64,000 nucleotides of DNA from Dipteris shenzhenensis (GCA_047967505.1 CM106540.1); one strand, 5' to 3'; shown: positions 43,566 to 56,127, counted from the first letter of the stretch. A program made the numbers and translations. Notes: generated by a model not told the origin, from the sequence alone.

Positions 43566-44969
43566 AGATGTTATAACCCTTCTACTCGTAAGTTTACAGT
43601 AAGCAGAGATGTTGTTTTTGATGAGATGAGCAACTGGTATAAACCAATAAATGTGATTGATGATGTAGATACACAAAATGGTAATGTTGCACATAATTCA
43701 CAGTAGCAATCACAAAATATTAGTGGACCTGCAGTGTCCTCTAGCAGTGGTTCACATACTTCGCCATGGACAAGTAGATTGAGATCAGGAGAATCTCCTC
43801 AAAGCAATGCAGATAGTGGTATGCAGGTATCACGAAAAGGAAAAGAGAAGGTAGATCAGCCCATGTTTGATGTGAATGCAGGTCAATCTTATGTGGATGG
43901 TGAATCCAGTGGCTCAGAATAGAGCATTGATGATGAGTTGAGTATTCCTTCTATTGTTACACCTGGAGTAAGGAAGACCAGGGATGTTTTGAGAGCACCT
44001 GGAAGTGAGCCTATTTTGCGCAGGTCTACCAGAGCTAGGTATCATGTGGATAGGCTAAAATATGATGGATTTACAGCCATTCACTATGCCTATATGGTCA
44101 AAGTGATACACGAACCAGAACCCACTTCTTTTGAGCAAGCCATGGGAAAAGAAAAATGGGAGAAAGCCATGGATGAAGAAATGGATGCCTTGGAAGAAAA
44201 TGCTACATGGGAATTGGTGCCTTTGCCTAAAGACAAGAATGCAATTAGCTGTAAGTGGGTTTATAAGGTGAAGCACAATGCAGATGGTTCTGTGAACAGA
44301 TACAAGGCAAGATTAGTTGTCAAGGGGTATGCACAGACATATGGCATTGATTATGAAGAAACATTCAGTCCGGTTGCAAGGATGGCAACCGTAAGAGCAG
44401 TCATTGCTATGGCTGCATCAAAGGGATGGTCTTTACATCAGATGGATGTAAAGAATGCCTTCTTGCATGGTGATTTGCAAGAAGAGGTCTTTATGGAGCA
44501 ACCACCAAGTTATGTTCATGCTGTTCATCCTGAGTTTGTTTGCAAGTTGAAGAAAGCCTTGTATGGCTTGAAGCAAGCACCTAGAGCATGGTCCGACAAG
44601 ATAGGACAGTATCTTGTCACTATTGGCTTTTAGATTTTCAAGGCAGATTTCTCACTTTATGTGAGAAAAACAGAGAAAGGTATTATGCTGCTTGTCATTT
44701 ATGTTGATGATTTGATCATCACAGGTGATAGTGATGAAGATATCCTTCATGTGAAAATGCTATTGAAGCAGAAGTTTGAGATGAAGGATTTGGGAGAGCT
44801 GCGTTATTTCTTGGGCATTGAGGTGATTAGATCACCAAGTGGGATACGGCTCTTGCAGAGGCAGTATGGATTGGACATGCTGTCCAAATATGGGATGGCA
44901 GGTTGTAACCCTATTTCAGTTCCTTTGGAGCAAAATGTGAAGCTGAGCGCAGATGCAGGTTTGGTTTGA
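43566..44969 (+). pseudogene. Ty1/copia reverse transcriptase fragment
   Basis: One frame from 43566 to 44969 interrupted only by three TAG stops (43704, 43920 and 44631). It starts within the integrase C-terminus (KFTVSRDVVFDEM), passes a Ser-rich linker, and reads the RT core: [70 protein letters not shown] and the catalytic IYVDDLIITG. It ends at VPLEQNVKLSADAGLV before RNase H. Gag, protease, most of integrase and RNase H are missing. Confidence 0.88.
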
Positions 44970-45164
44970 GACCCACATATAGGGTTCTTCTATTTCTTTG
45001 TACTAGAGTTCTTTTGGCTTTCACAACTAAGAAGAGGAAAATCGTTTTCAGCCTCCACCTTTATGTGTATTCTCCCATTGTGTATATGAGAAAGCCGCAA
45101 GTGAGACTCCTTCCTTCTCTCCCACTATCTTCACAATAACATGCAATCAAGTACACCCGAGACC

Positions 45165-47118
45165 ATTTATTAAGGTGGGATGAATCCAATACCAAACGTA
45201 CCCAGTGTCTCCACCAAAATATGTGACATGAAGTTGGGGGTAATAAACTTCATGCACCTCTTCACTTCCTACTACTTTGGAACTGAGTGATGATAGAGAT
45301 ATTCATCACTGGGAAGGGGACATTAAAAAGAAGCTTTTATACCGAGACCATGGCATACTATCCTCCCTTAGATGAGAATGAAGATGGTAACATCCTAAGT
45401 GATGTTGTACTCAAGCATAGGGAGAAGGAAAGGATCAGCGGACGCCATAATCTCAGCAAGCCGATCTGTACCAAAGAGAAGAGCGATACGTTGTTGAAAG
45501 ATGATCTTGTGGCTCAACATGACATGACCTGATATATATCGAGGAGTTTAAAGGGGTTGATTGGGCTGGTGGTGATTGGGCTGGATGGGTAGGCTCCAAG
45601 GAAAAATTGCACCTCCTTCATAGACACCTTTACACTTAGCTCAAAACACTCTCCAAATTGTCATAAGACATAGAGACCCATAATTTTTAGCAAAGACATG
45701 ATATAAAATATTCAAACACATATCTAGATGCGTCCTAAAATGGGATTCACTTTGATATAAGTTTCATAAGAAACCGAGAAGTGTTCGGAAAGATATGGGC
45801 AGTTTACTGGACGGTGGTAAAAACTATCTGAAAAAGAAAGTCACACGTAGAGAGTCATAGATTTTTGATCTGAAATCTAATACAATAACTGAAGACGTAC
45901 ATGATGCTCCTTAAAGCGAGCTTTGTGTTGATATAAGTTTCGTCCAAATCGGGTGAGAGAGCAAAAAGTTATGAGCAAAATACTGACAAGGGGTCAAACT
46001 GTCATGAAAAACACCTACTCCTCCTATTGGTGCCGACTTGGGAGAATACTACCTCCATGCTTAGACTTCATCAACGATCCAAGTCCCAGATCCAAGTCCC
46101 ATAGAGGTTGCCTAGGAGGGAAGGAAGAGCTCCCTTTGTGGCTTGGGAAATAGATAAACCATGTATGAGCAATAAGCGGCCGAATTTTGAGCACTTTGGA
46201 AGAGAAAATAATGGAAAAAGGAAAGAGACACTCAAGAGAGAGAAACTGAAGTGACTTTCATTACTAATAGAGTGAGACTCCACTCCAATGCAACTCAAAA
46301 TACTATAAACACAAGGGAGAAGAAGAGGTTTCATACGTACAAGAGGGAGCGGAAGCTCCAAGACTACTCATAGAGAGAGAATGAACTAGAGAGAGATGGA
46401 CTCAAGAGTCTACATAAGAGAATATCTACAAGAGGGAGAGAAGACTCATGGAAGAGGCTTGAGAAGACTAGAGCTACATCAACATGAGGCCTAATGGTGG
46501 AAGAGATGATGAACAAGGGAGAGGAGGGCTCCTTTTATAGAGATTTTGTTACCCTCCTTCACCCATTTACAATTGCTGCTTGTAGATTCCTTTCTCCATC
46601 AATCACATAAGCCCGTATGTCACCATCCATGTCCTTTTTGGCTACTGTTGCCATGTGTCCCATCAAAAGATGCTCTAGATTCTTAAAATATTGAGAAAGT
46701 CAAGAGTCTCCCCACATGGAGCCCATAGGGACCCTCTCTTTTCCATATGTCCACATATTCCTTATTCCACATAGGAATTCTAGAAGGATTCCTCTTGACT
46801 CCACACTCCTCCACATGCCTTCCACACGCTTGGCATGTGATCCCTCTTATATTATTGGAACACATGGACATGAGACCACCTCTTTATATGACTCACTCTT
46901 CCTATTTTCTAAAAACCCCATAATATCCCATACACAAATAACTCTCACCCCATACCAAGGTATTTATAATTCATACCTATGGTATTTACAATGATCCATT
47001 CCACTCATCCTCTCAATCCCATACAATATCTTAGAAAATAGAAATAAATGAGAGCTGCTAGGCTATCACTTGATACTCAAACTCTTATCAAACATAGAGA
47101 AAAACAATACCTATGCCA
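45165..47118 (-). repeat. repeat family L copy c (longest copy, probable LTR)
   Basis: Matches 56128-57931 in the same orientation over its whole shared length with scattered substitutions, and 42435-43565 inverted over about 1.1 kb. On the minus strand it runs from TTTGGCATAGGTATTG (47118) to CAACTTCATGTCACA (about 45225) plus about 60 bases containing TTTTGGTGGAGACACTGGG, which may be a primer-binding region. If it is an LTR, the internal region would lie at lower coordinates. Reading frames inside are short and broken. Confidence 0.75.
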
Positions 47119-47299
47119 AATTAAAAATATCAAATTTTGGTGTCACAGTATCCCTTCCTTCCTTGCACCTCTTGAAGTTCTTTGGTTAGCATTGCTGGCG
47201 TCAATGCTTAATGTGCATGCTGATTGCCGAAATTTAAGTCTCTTTGAGGAGGGGGTGTGGTCGATTTCTTCAATATCCTTGCTAAAAGTGGAAGTCTGT

Positions 47300-50253
47300 G
47301 AAGGAGATGGACAAAAAAGGGACGACTTGCTAGGATTGCTCATGAGCTCCATATTACCACTCTATCACCAAACACAAATGAAATATTACATCTTCTAAAT
47401 GAGGATTTAAAGACATGGAAAGAGTTTATGTAACATTTTTTCATGTAATTTAATTACTTAAATTAAAAAAATATCAAAACTTTCTAGAAATAGAGAAAGA
47501 GTGCTTTAAAAGGAGGTGGAGGGCCTTATTTCTCAATTGCAAGAGTTGGAATTGGAGCTTGAGAGCACTATAGAGGCTTGCACACATTTTTGTACAACTT
47601 TTAAGTAAAGGTTGGTCTTTTACTTGTCTTGTTTAGTTTACGTTCTAAAAATATAGTTTTTTTAGAGAACATTCCTTAATTTGTGATTAATGTTTTGGGA
47701 TTCCACAAAGGTAGTTTTTATGAGGTTTCGTATGTTTGGAAAAGATAAGAAACAAATTTTGCTAGTCTGAGGTATAGAGTTAGTTATGAGGAGATATTCT
47801 TGTCTATAAACTTTGTGCCGATTGTTTATAATTATTGAAACATAATTACACATGAAAGTACACAACATCCAAAGGGGAAAAAAAATTTCTTCGGTGGAAC
47901 CCATGGATTGCTTGCAAAAAAAGAACTTTGTCTAGAATATGACTACATTGATAGTTATAAGACAGCAATTTGTTGGATTTATGTGGGTTTGACTGATGAG
48001 GAGTGTACAATATTATCCATGGATCACAATGTTGACTCTAATTATCGCTTACAGATGACTTTCATTCAAAAAATTAGATTCTTTCATAATGAATGGGTCA
48101 AGCCACAAAGTGAAGGCTAGATTGTTGATGATAAATTTTGAGTCACGCTTGGTGAGAGATGTGGTATACATGTACACAAGAATAATGCACGTGGTGCTAA
48201 CCAAAATTCTAACATAAAGCATTATGATAATTATTTTCAGTTGGCATTTCGTGATGATGGGGATGTCTGGAACATGCAAGAAGAGATTCTTGATTTATGG
48301 GAGCAAGGAAAGTTGAAAGGTCAAAAGATGTTGAATGCTCCTTCTAGCTCTTGTGGGAAAGCCAAGGCAGATGAAGCCATAAAGCCTCTTCCTGAAGCCA
48401 TGAAAGTAACTCCTTTGAGATCTTTGTAATGAATTCGTGATACATCTCTAATAGTAAGAGTTCTAGCACATGTGAAGGCTGGAAACATCTCCTTACAGGA
48501 GATGGGATCATAATTTGAAAGGTATATTTTCTTACTTTGCTCATTCACTCAAATGTTATAATAATCTTTTTCACTCAAGAACTTTATTTTAGCTTCTTAA
48601 TCAACGTAGTTTTGTCTTTGCAGGCAAAAATTTTATTTGCACATGCAAAGAATTATGATAGAAAAGTTGAATTGTAGTGATTGGGATGAAGTTAGGAAAT
48701 ACCATTTTGATTCAAGTAACCCAAACGAGCTTGAGAGATTCTGATTTCTATTTGAAAAATGTGTAAGTGGATTCCATAATCCTACCTCCATGTTTGTAAG
48801 GTTCTTCTTCTAGTTTTCTTCTTAAGGTCACATGAACACTCTTTCAATTCTAGAATCCACTTCTAGTCTCATCAACATGGACTCTGCATTCTAGGTTCTA
48901 TCTTAAGGTCATATGTGAGCTTCTAAGATCAATATTTTATTGTTGAGGCTTAACAATCTCAATGCTTGTCAAATGTTATGATTTACATTTTAAAATGTGA
49001 ACTCTTTGATACCATTTTATGTTTCAAGTATCTTGGGTATTACTTAATATCTATAAAATGCAGAATCAAGACCCTAGTGTTAAGTTGAGGGAAATTCCTC
49101 AACCCTTTAAACAATTTTTGTCTCGTTGTCAAATAGAGAGGAAAAGAATAGAGCAAGAACAAACAATTCAAAATGTTCCTGGTTTACACAAATATATTTC
49201 GGATGATGTGGATGAGCCTCCTCTGCTTTGGACAGTTCATGAAGGATGAGTAGAGGAGATGGAAACATTTGTGATAGCTCATCCTTATACTTTAGCAATC
49301 GTTGATGCTCCATATGGTTTCAAAGCTCCAAACTCAGTGAATGATGATGTGAAGTATGGAGTAAGTGCTTGTAAAAGAGTCATTCAAACTTTTCAAAAAG
49401 TGACAAGTTGTGAATCATGGGCACTCATATTTTTTCATGCTCATGATCAAACTACGATTGCTCAAAAAGCCTTCATAGATCTTAACATGGCGAATCAGAT
49501 GATCATATAGTACTATTTCTACTTTTTCTCTTCTTTATCCCTTTCTTTTCTTTTGGTTATATTTTTGTGGCATTTTTTAATAGAATCTTACGTGCAGGAC
49601 TAAACCCAACATCCATGGGGTACAAACTTGATGGACTTTCTTGGGCATGTGAGTTTGCAATGATTGGTTTTCACTCTCCATCTGGATTAAGAGCTCAAGG
49701 GACATATAATTTTGCCATGAAACCAACTCATACAAATGTGTTTGAGAGACTTGGCATTTGCAAAAAGTTTAGGCATACGAGTGGTAAATTAATAGGCATA
49801 ATTAATCCTTATCAAAAGCCTCAGCTTTTGATGATGGATTTAATTGACCTTCTTTCAATTAAGGGAGAATGGATAATGGACTTGTTTGCCAAAACAGGCA
49901 CCACAACTGTCAGTGCTCTAAAGAGAGGGAGAAATGTTGTTGATGTTGAGTGTGACCCCTTACAGGTACAATTTATTGAACAAAGAGTGACGACACTAGG
50001 AGAGTTGCCAGATGAGCACCAAGAAGTGGGAATGAAGACTAGAGAGTTTGATCCAAGGTCTTTTAATGCTTCTAGAGAGCCTCAATCTCCCATTGGTGAA
50101 CAAGTTTTTGGGGAGATTGTAGATCTACTTGGTTATGAACTAGATGCTATTAATGAGGAGGATGAAACAATAACCAATACTCTTGATGCTAATCTTGAGC
50201 AACAAGAGGGAGAGGAACACCAACAACTAGAAGAACATCCACTGAAAGAATAG
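47300..50253 (+). pseudogene. ParB-like domain joined to beta-class DNA N6/N4 methyltransferase, broken
   Basis: The first supported block (about 47300-47600) has GRLARIAHELHITTL and a Glu/Leu coiled-coil-like LISQLQELELELEST. The ParB-like region (47761-48330) reads LRYRVSYEEIFLSINFVPIV, then GGTHGLLAKKEL (47893 on; GGxHR in the family, here Gly replaces Arg) and IYVGLTDEECTILSMDHN with FIQKIRFFHNEW. Later exons follow acceptor-like tracts (TTTGCAG at 48623, AAATGCAG at 49063). Methyltransferase motif IV is DAPYG (49304-49318; DPPY in the family). Motif I is DLFAKTGTT (49879-49905; DPFxGxGTT), preceded by KPQLLMMDLIDLL. The order IV before I is the beta class. An acidic tail ends at 50253. 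In-frame stops include TGA 47836, TAG 48118, TGA 48139, TAA 48427 and TGA 49247. Such fusions are common in phages and bacteria. The presence of introns argues for a eukaryotic gene. Confidence 0.7.
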
Positions 50254-51414
50254 TCTTTCTTGCCTTTTTGTCCATTACGCATGTTAATGAGTCTCATTAG
50301 GATCTCACTTTCTTGCCCATTAGTCATGAGACTCAGAAATGTTTGTGTTATTCATGAGTCTCATTATCTTCTTCACAAGATGTTGTCACTATCTTTTTTA
50401 TTGATGGTTTGTAAATATTTCATGGTGAAATGTGAGCAATATTTTGTTTTGATAGATCATTTCTTTTAGAAGAAAAAAACACATCTTTGTGATTCTAATT
50501 GATGAATTCATTATATATTACATAGACATGCATGAATTATTAAAAGATTTGTAGAATATTAGATCTTATCATTGAGCTTCACTTTTCCAATTTTCTCATT
50601 TAACTTGAAAAGTGGATATTTTTTGTGATATGTGCATTTTCTAAATCAATTCTAAAAATAAGATTATTTTGTAAAAGTTATGAAAATAGTTATTTTTAAG
50701 GTTTCCAAAACTTTCTAAAATTGAACAATATTTAGGCTAAGTAAAACAAGAAGATAGTCTATTGCACATGATAACTCATTACTTGTTGTCATTTTTTATG
50801 ACTCGCTATGAATTAGAGGTATTAGAGGTAGCGAGAGGAGGTATAGGCTATGAAGAGTCTTTGTATTTGAATGGAGAGATTATAATACAAAAATGTACAT
50901 TTTATCACATTCACTTCCTTGTAGATACCGTGCCATAAGCAATAATTTTGATTCAGTCATGGTTAAAATTTTAATGTGTTATTAATGCAATATAAGGTAA
51001 TGTTGCTTGGAATTGTAGAGTATTGAATACACCACCTCCAAGTTTGTTGTGTAGAGAGGTGAACCTTTTATATGCAAACTTGCCCCTTTTCCTTCATTTG
51101 TATCCAAAGTAATTACACATTTATGATCCCCTCAACTTGTAACTAATTTTTAAAGGTCTTCTACATTGATTTTTAAAGGTATTCTACATTGAATTTTAAC
51201 ATTCCGCAAAAAATAGGGTCGTACACCATATTTTTCTGGTCAAATGTCATAGAGCTACTCATGCTCTCGATTTTGAACTAAAATTGCAATCGGAGTTATA
51301 GCTATTTTACTATTCACTTCATATTCCATGCAATTAAGTTTTATCACTTGTATATATACTTTTATAAAATTAATTTAGGAAAATATTATGAATATTCCAA
51401 GTCAAAAAAATACT
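50254..51414. other. no recognised feature
   Basis: Strongly AT-rich 3' flank of the methyltransferase pseudogene; no further domain seen. Confidence 0.4.
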
Positions 51415-51721
51415 CTCGACCAAGTTGGGTCATTTTGGTAACAATTTTTGGCAAATCTAGGAGGAATTTGACCACAACGCAGAAGGCAAAGTTCATCAGG
51501 ATGTCATGGGGTGTCCAAAAATGCCAAAACCTGTCATAGTGTTAATTTGGTCATTTGGAGAGTGTCCAAATGGCCAAATTTGTGCCATGGCAGGTTTTGG
51601 CATTTTTGTACACCCCATGATGTCCTGACCAACTTTGTTTTCTGTGTCGCGGTCAAATTCCTCCTACATTTGCAAAAAATGGACATTGAAATGGCCGAAG
51701 TTGTCAAATTCCTTCATCTAC
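51415..51721. repeat. foldback (MITE-like) element, copy 1
   Basis: Inverted arms around GGTCATTTGGAGAGTGTCCAAA. The left arm has TTTTTGGCAAATCTAGGAGG, AATTTGACCACAACGCAGAA, GGATGTCATGGGGTGTCC and AAAAATGCCAAAACC. The right arm has the complements. It is related to 52285-52615. Confidence 0.85.
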
Positions 51722-51794
51722 CCCTTCAAAATCTATATTTCTTCATAGAAAATAATGAAATCCATCAATCCTTTACAAGGTGATATAGTAACCA

Positions 51795-52130
51795 ACCTAA
51801 AAATTAAAATAAAAGATACATGGACATAGCCAACCTCCATGACCAAGAAAACATAGAAAATGAAAAATTTTGATTCCTCTTCAAAATATATATTTTCTCA
51901 TGTAATGCATCAAACAATTTGAAGGTGATTTAGTGATATTAAATCAAAAATTACATTGACATAGCCAACCTAAAAGGTGGCTCCAAAGGCAAGGTAAACA
52001 GAGAAATTGAAACTTGATAAGGTGATGCAGTGGAAGATCAAAGTCTTTTGGATTAAATAAAAAACTACATTGACATAGCCAACCTACAAGGTTCCTCCAA
52101 GGGCAAGAAATTATATAGAAAATATATTGC
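51795..52130 (+). repeat. dispersed short repeat (TACATTGACATAGCCAACCT), three copies
   Basis: Copies at about 51817, 51951 and 52065, each followed by a diverged GGTxxCTCCAAxGGCAAG and an AATTGAA/AATGAAA-rich stretch. The region between the two foldback elements therefore looks locally duplicated. Confidence 0.6.
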
Positions 52131-52284
52131 CTAAGGGTCTTACCAGAGCTATGCTACAGGGCACATAAGTTGTCATATTGACCAACTGTCATTTGCTAAG
52201 TTACTTTGTAAATATTTTCTTTTCTATGTTTATCTATGTTGAAGTTGATTCGCCCCATGACTTTCTATAAAGACACATGGATTT

Positions 52285-52615
52285 CAAACAAGTAGATGAA
52301 GGAATTTGACAATTTGGGCCATTCCAATGTCCATTTTTGGCAAATGTAGAAGGAATTTGACCACGACATAGAAGACAAAGTTGGTTAGGATGTCATGGGC
52401 TGTCCAAAAATGCAAAAACCCACCACGGCATGAATTTGGCCATTTGGAGGGTGTCTAAATGGCCAAATTCACGCCATGGTGGGTTTAGGCATTTTTGGAC
52501 ACCCATTGATGTCCCGACCAACCTTGCCTTCTGCGTCATGGCGGTTAAATTCCTCCTACATTTGCAAAGAATGGACATTGAAATGGCTAAAGTTGTCAAA
52601 TTCCTTCATCTACCC
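52285..52615. repeat. foldback (MITE-like) element, copy 2
   Basis: The same family as copy 1, with longer arms. GTAGATGAAGGAATTTGACA on the left pairs with TGTCAAATTCCTTCATCTAC on the right; the centre is TTTGGCCATTTGGAGGGTGT. Both copies are followed by CCCTTCAAAATCTATATTTC TTC. Confidence 0.85.
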
Positions 52616-52679
52616 CTTCAAAATCTATATTTCTTCGTAGAAAATCATGAAATGCATCAATTATTTACAAGGTGATGTA

Positions 52680-53059
52680 GGAAAATCTCAAATTTTTGTT
52701 TTTTAACACTCCATCTAATCAATGTGGTGCCATGGTGCATTCCCTTACACATATGTATTGGAATGGCCAAACTTGGCAAACAACATTTTATTAACTTGTA
52801 AGTTACATCAAAATGTGATATAACTTTTTTGTGCAAGCTGACATAAAAAAAGATGCAATATTAAAAACAACAGATAATTAAAATAGCCATAACAAAAGAT
52901 TCACCATTTTGCCATAGATACATGACAAATTTTAGCTTTAGATAGAAGAATATTATTAGAAATAGGTGTTTGCATTTCAAATTGTATTACAAGAGGCTTC
53001 ATAGAGCTTGTTTCTCTTCTTCTTTAGCTCTAATACACCAATAATAGGGTCTTTGAATC
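52680..53059. other. no recognised feature
   Basis: AT-rich sequence; nothing assigned. Confidence 0.4.
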
Positions 53060-53215
53060 CTCGACTAAGTCCTTAGAAAGATCGCTATGCTATTTGGAAT
53101 CTCACATTTAACTGAGAAGTTTTTATAATCTCATGTACAACACATTGGAATGGATCACATAGGTTGCCTTGGGTCAATGCTATGAATTCTCCATGCCTTC
53201 TTGTTCCAAATGGAT
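53060..53215 (-). pseudogene. remnant related to the unknown exon at 1268-1609
   Basis: The minus strand reads LSIWN, one frame change, then GMENS, against PLSI-NTQGMEKS at 1.5 kb. The DNA downstream keeps scattered similarity (CAATGTGTTGTACATGA against CAATGCACTACATGA, then TTATAAA). The match is short and broken, so this is tentative. Confidence 0.25.
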
Positions 53216-53589
53216 AGATTTTCCATTCCTACTTGCTACATCACACATGAAGAAACATCATTTTAGAAATTTAAATTTAAATGTAATGAATCATATGAAT
53301 TCTCCTTAAAGAACAACTAAGGGAAACTTAGCAAAAGCAATGCAAAATGTGGATAATCTAAAGTAATAAATTACACTACGGAATTAACCTTTTAGCTCAT
53401 ATTGTCCTCTTTAGAGCACCTCCAATGGTTCAAGATGCTTCTTTTCTTGAAAACGAAGATCATGAATCACATATTGATCCTACAACTGTACGGTCACATG
53501 GTAACATGGGAGATCTCCTCAAATGGTGCCATCAATAGTCATAGAGTTTATAGAGACTATGATAGGCCATGATAGAAGGTAGGTCATGC

Positions 53590-54060
53590 TTGAGGAGGGA
53601 TGAGAAGGACCATGAATGATTACAAGGGAGGAGAAGCAAGTGGAGGACTAGGTTTGAGGATGAGGGCAGACGAATATGCATGAGTAGGAGGAGGAGAAGC
53701 AACAAGAGCAGGTGTGAGCATGAAGCAGGAGGAGAATGCATGAGTAGGAGGAAGGAGGAGCAGTATAATGGATGAGCATGAGGGAGGAGGAGGAGCAGGA
53801 AAAAGCAACAGGGGGGGAGGAGGATGACACATGTGGGAGGAGGGAGGAGGAGGCATGTGGACAAAGGGAGGAGGAGGGGGGGAGGCAAGAGGGAGGAGGG
53901 GGGAGGGAGGAGGAGGAGGAGGAGGAATGGGATGTGTGGAGGAGAAGGAGGAGGGAGGAGCAAGACAAGGAGGAGGAGGGGGGGGAGGAAGAGGGAATTC
54001 AAATTCAAAATTTTGACTTTGGAGGATGGGGGGAGGAGGGAGAGAGAGGGAATTCAAATT
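53590..54060 (+). repeat. long purine-rich (GGA/GAG)n tract
   Basis: About 470 bases almost free of pyrimidines in places, with many AGGAGGAGG and GGGGGGAGG runs (densest 53790-54000). Pro/Ser/Leu-rich frames on the minus strand and Gly/Arg/Glu-rich frames on the plus strand are artefacts. Confidence 0.9.
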
Positions 54061-54230
54061 TGAAATTTGAAATTTTAACTTTGAGAAAAGTGTCCCCTCC
54101 TTGGTGTAAGAGGTGGCCCCCTCCTAGGTGTAAGAGGTGTAAGAGGTGGGATCAACTAGGCTTAACCCACCTAGGTAGGGGGGTTAGGACTTCCTTGGAC
54201 CCCACAAGAGGGATTGAATTAGGCCTAATC
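54061..54230 (+). repeat. short tandem GTAAGAGGTG repeats
   Basis: CTAGGTGTAAGAGGTGTAAG and related units follow the purine tract; ends with CTTAACCCACCTAGG. Confidence 0.5.
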
Positions 54231-55792
54231 CATTTCTTAACCCATTCCTTATGATGCCCTTTTGAGACCCCAATTCTCCCCTAATGTATCAGCTGCATTT
54301 AATGCATCCTTCTCTTCAATGCTTCTATTTCTATCACTCTTCTAGCCACCACTCTTCCTTTAAAGCATTTTAGTATTCTTGGGAGAACATTGACTCATGA
54401 GGAAAATGATAAATGTGTGTGTTCTCAAACTTCATGGGAGCAAGTTTATCTCCCTGCATGAAAATACTTTAGTGAATTGACTCAAAAAAGTCACATACAA
54501 GAAAGAGCTGCTATTATGATCACAAACATAGCTAAAATGGATTTTATACCTCATCATTAAACTCAACCCTAGGTAAAGTCTAAAAGTGACCATTATTTTT
54601 GTGTCATTGATAAGTTGCATAGTCTCCTTATAATACCTTTACACTATGCACCATCACATAAGACCCACTGATAATGATTCCCTTTATTTGTGTCTTATTT
54701 AGATGCTAATGAGATTGAAACCACTTACAATAAAAACACTGGACCTACTACACACTGTCACAAAATCCTAGCTCAATGATAAAAAATGCATAAGATGAGT
54801 GAAAATTTGTACTACTTGTCTGTTCAATCAATATTTCTGTCAATATAATCTCTAAAAAAATAATAGAGTCAATATTTCCATCGATAAAAGAACAAAAGAA
54901 GTTTTAATATTTGGATTCTCTAGTCTCACTTTATTGATCAAACACATGTCAAGTTATCTCATAAAATGATGGGGAAAAATAGCATGTACTCATAGATTTT
55001 GATGTGGATTGGATATCATTATGGTCTGCCTCAATAAAAAAGGAATATTCTTGACTATTTCCTGATTGGATTTTTGTGAGATTTGTGCATTTGCTTGTGT
55101 GACACATTGTTGGTAGTAGTGCCTTGAGGAGGCCTTGAGACACAAAGGATTTGTTCTATCCTATCCTTATTTATGCCAATCATTACCAATTTTCTTTGGA
55201 GAATGGAATCCAAGCCTAGATAGGCATGGATATATACTTCATATCCAACAAAACTACAAAATGGTATTAAGGAGAGTAGGCATGAATCTATAGATGTTCA
55301 TAGGATTAATTTTGGGAATGATGCATATGATCTTTCTTTATCTCATTTCTATCATTTTAATGAGAAATTAAGTCAGATGTTTCATTGTTTTTGGGAATGA
55401 AGTATTTGTTGTGTAAACTCAAACATTTTTTTCAATTGCAACATGATTGCAGAAGCCACTTACAGTAACTCACCTTAAATTATATAGTATTTGACAATGA
55501 AAACTTGAAAAACACTGCAATGCACAATGAAAATCTCAAATTTAACATTGCAATGCCATTCCATAGAGCTAACTTTGTTGAATTATCAACACATTTATCT
55601 AATAGTTGGTATAAAGATATAATGCCATTTGTTTAAAACAGTCACCTGAGTGAAGCTAAGCTTGTCATCATCATAATTACATTGTTAATGGTAATTTTTA
55701 CACATTCAACCAATAGAAAGACAATGAGTTGAACTACTCAATACAAGCCAATATTTAAACAAAACAAAACCTTAAGACCATTAATTATTAGC
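54231..55792. other. no recognised feature
   Basis: AT-rich sequence; 54260-54290 shares a short stretch with 9079-9105. No gene is supported. Confidence 0.4.
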
Positions 55793-56101
55793 TCAATCTA
55801 CACTCTTGTCGTTTACTTGATCGACCCCTACTAGGCTTGCTTCTACTTTCTCATGCATGGTAGGTGGAAATTTTATCTTCTTAGGATTCTTCCCTCCTTT
55901 CGGTGTACAACTCCACAGTATTGAGTCTATCTGATCCCAATGTGTAGGATCTTTGTCATTGCACATCCAAAATTTCTCCCAACAATTTACATACACTTCT
56001 TCCTCACTTGCATTCTTCTTACAAGAACATGATGCTCTGCAATACTGTATCAATACCATGTTGTATTCTTTAGAGGAAGTGTTGGGTTGAATGTCACCCA
56101 A
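55793..56101 (-). pseudogene. DUF7869-type transposase-like gene, C-terminal fragment (copy 3)
   Basis: Reads YVNCWEKFWMCNDKDPTHWD and QIDSILWSCTPKGGKNPKKI, then KFPPTMHEKVEASLVG. This matches the C-terminal end of copy 2 at 37.1 kb (YVVCWNKYWEENRLDP, LWECID, NKIKIPES, KEHESLLG). Only this end is present; the rest is cut off by repeat L copy d at 56128. It shows a third, separate member of the family. Confidence 0.6.
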
Positions 56102-56127
56102 CCAAATTCAATATATATTGTCGCTTC

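Noticed and set aside
47300-50253. Bacterial contamination as the source of the ParB-methyltransferase
   Set aside because: Flanks are plant retrotransposon repeats, base composition matches the neighbourhood, and exons are separated by splice-like junctions.
53532-54254. Long Pro/Ser/Leu- or Gly/Arg/Glu-rich frames of up to 160 codons
   Set aside because: Low-complexity translations of the purine tract; no conserved residues.
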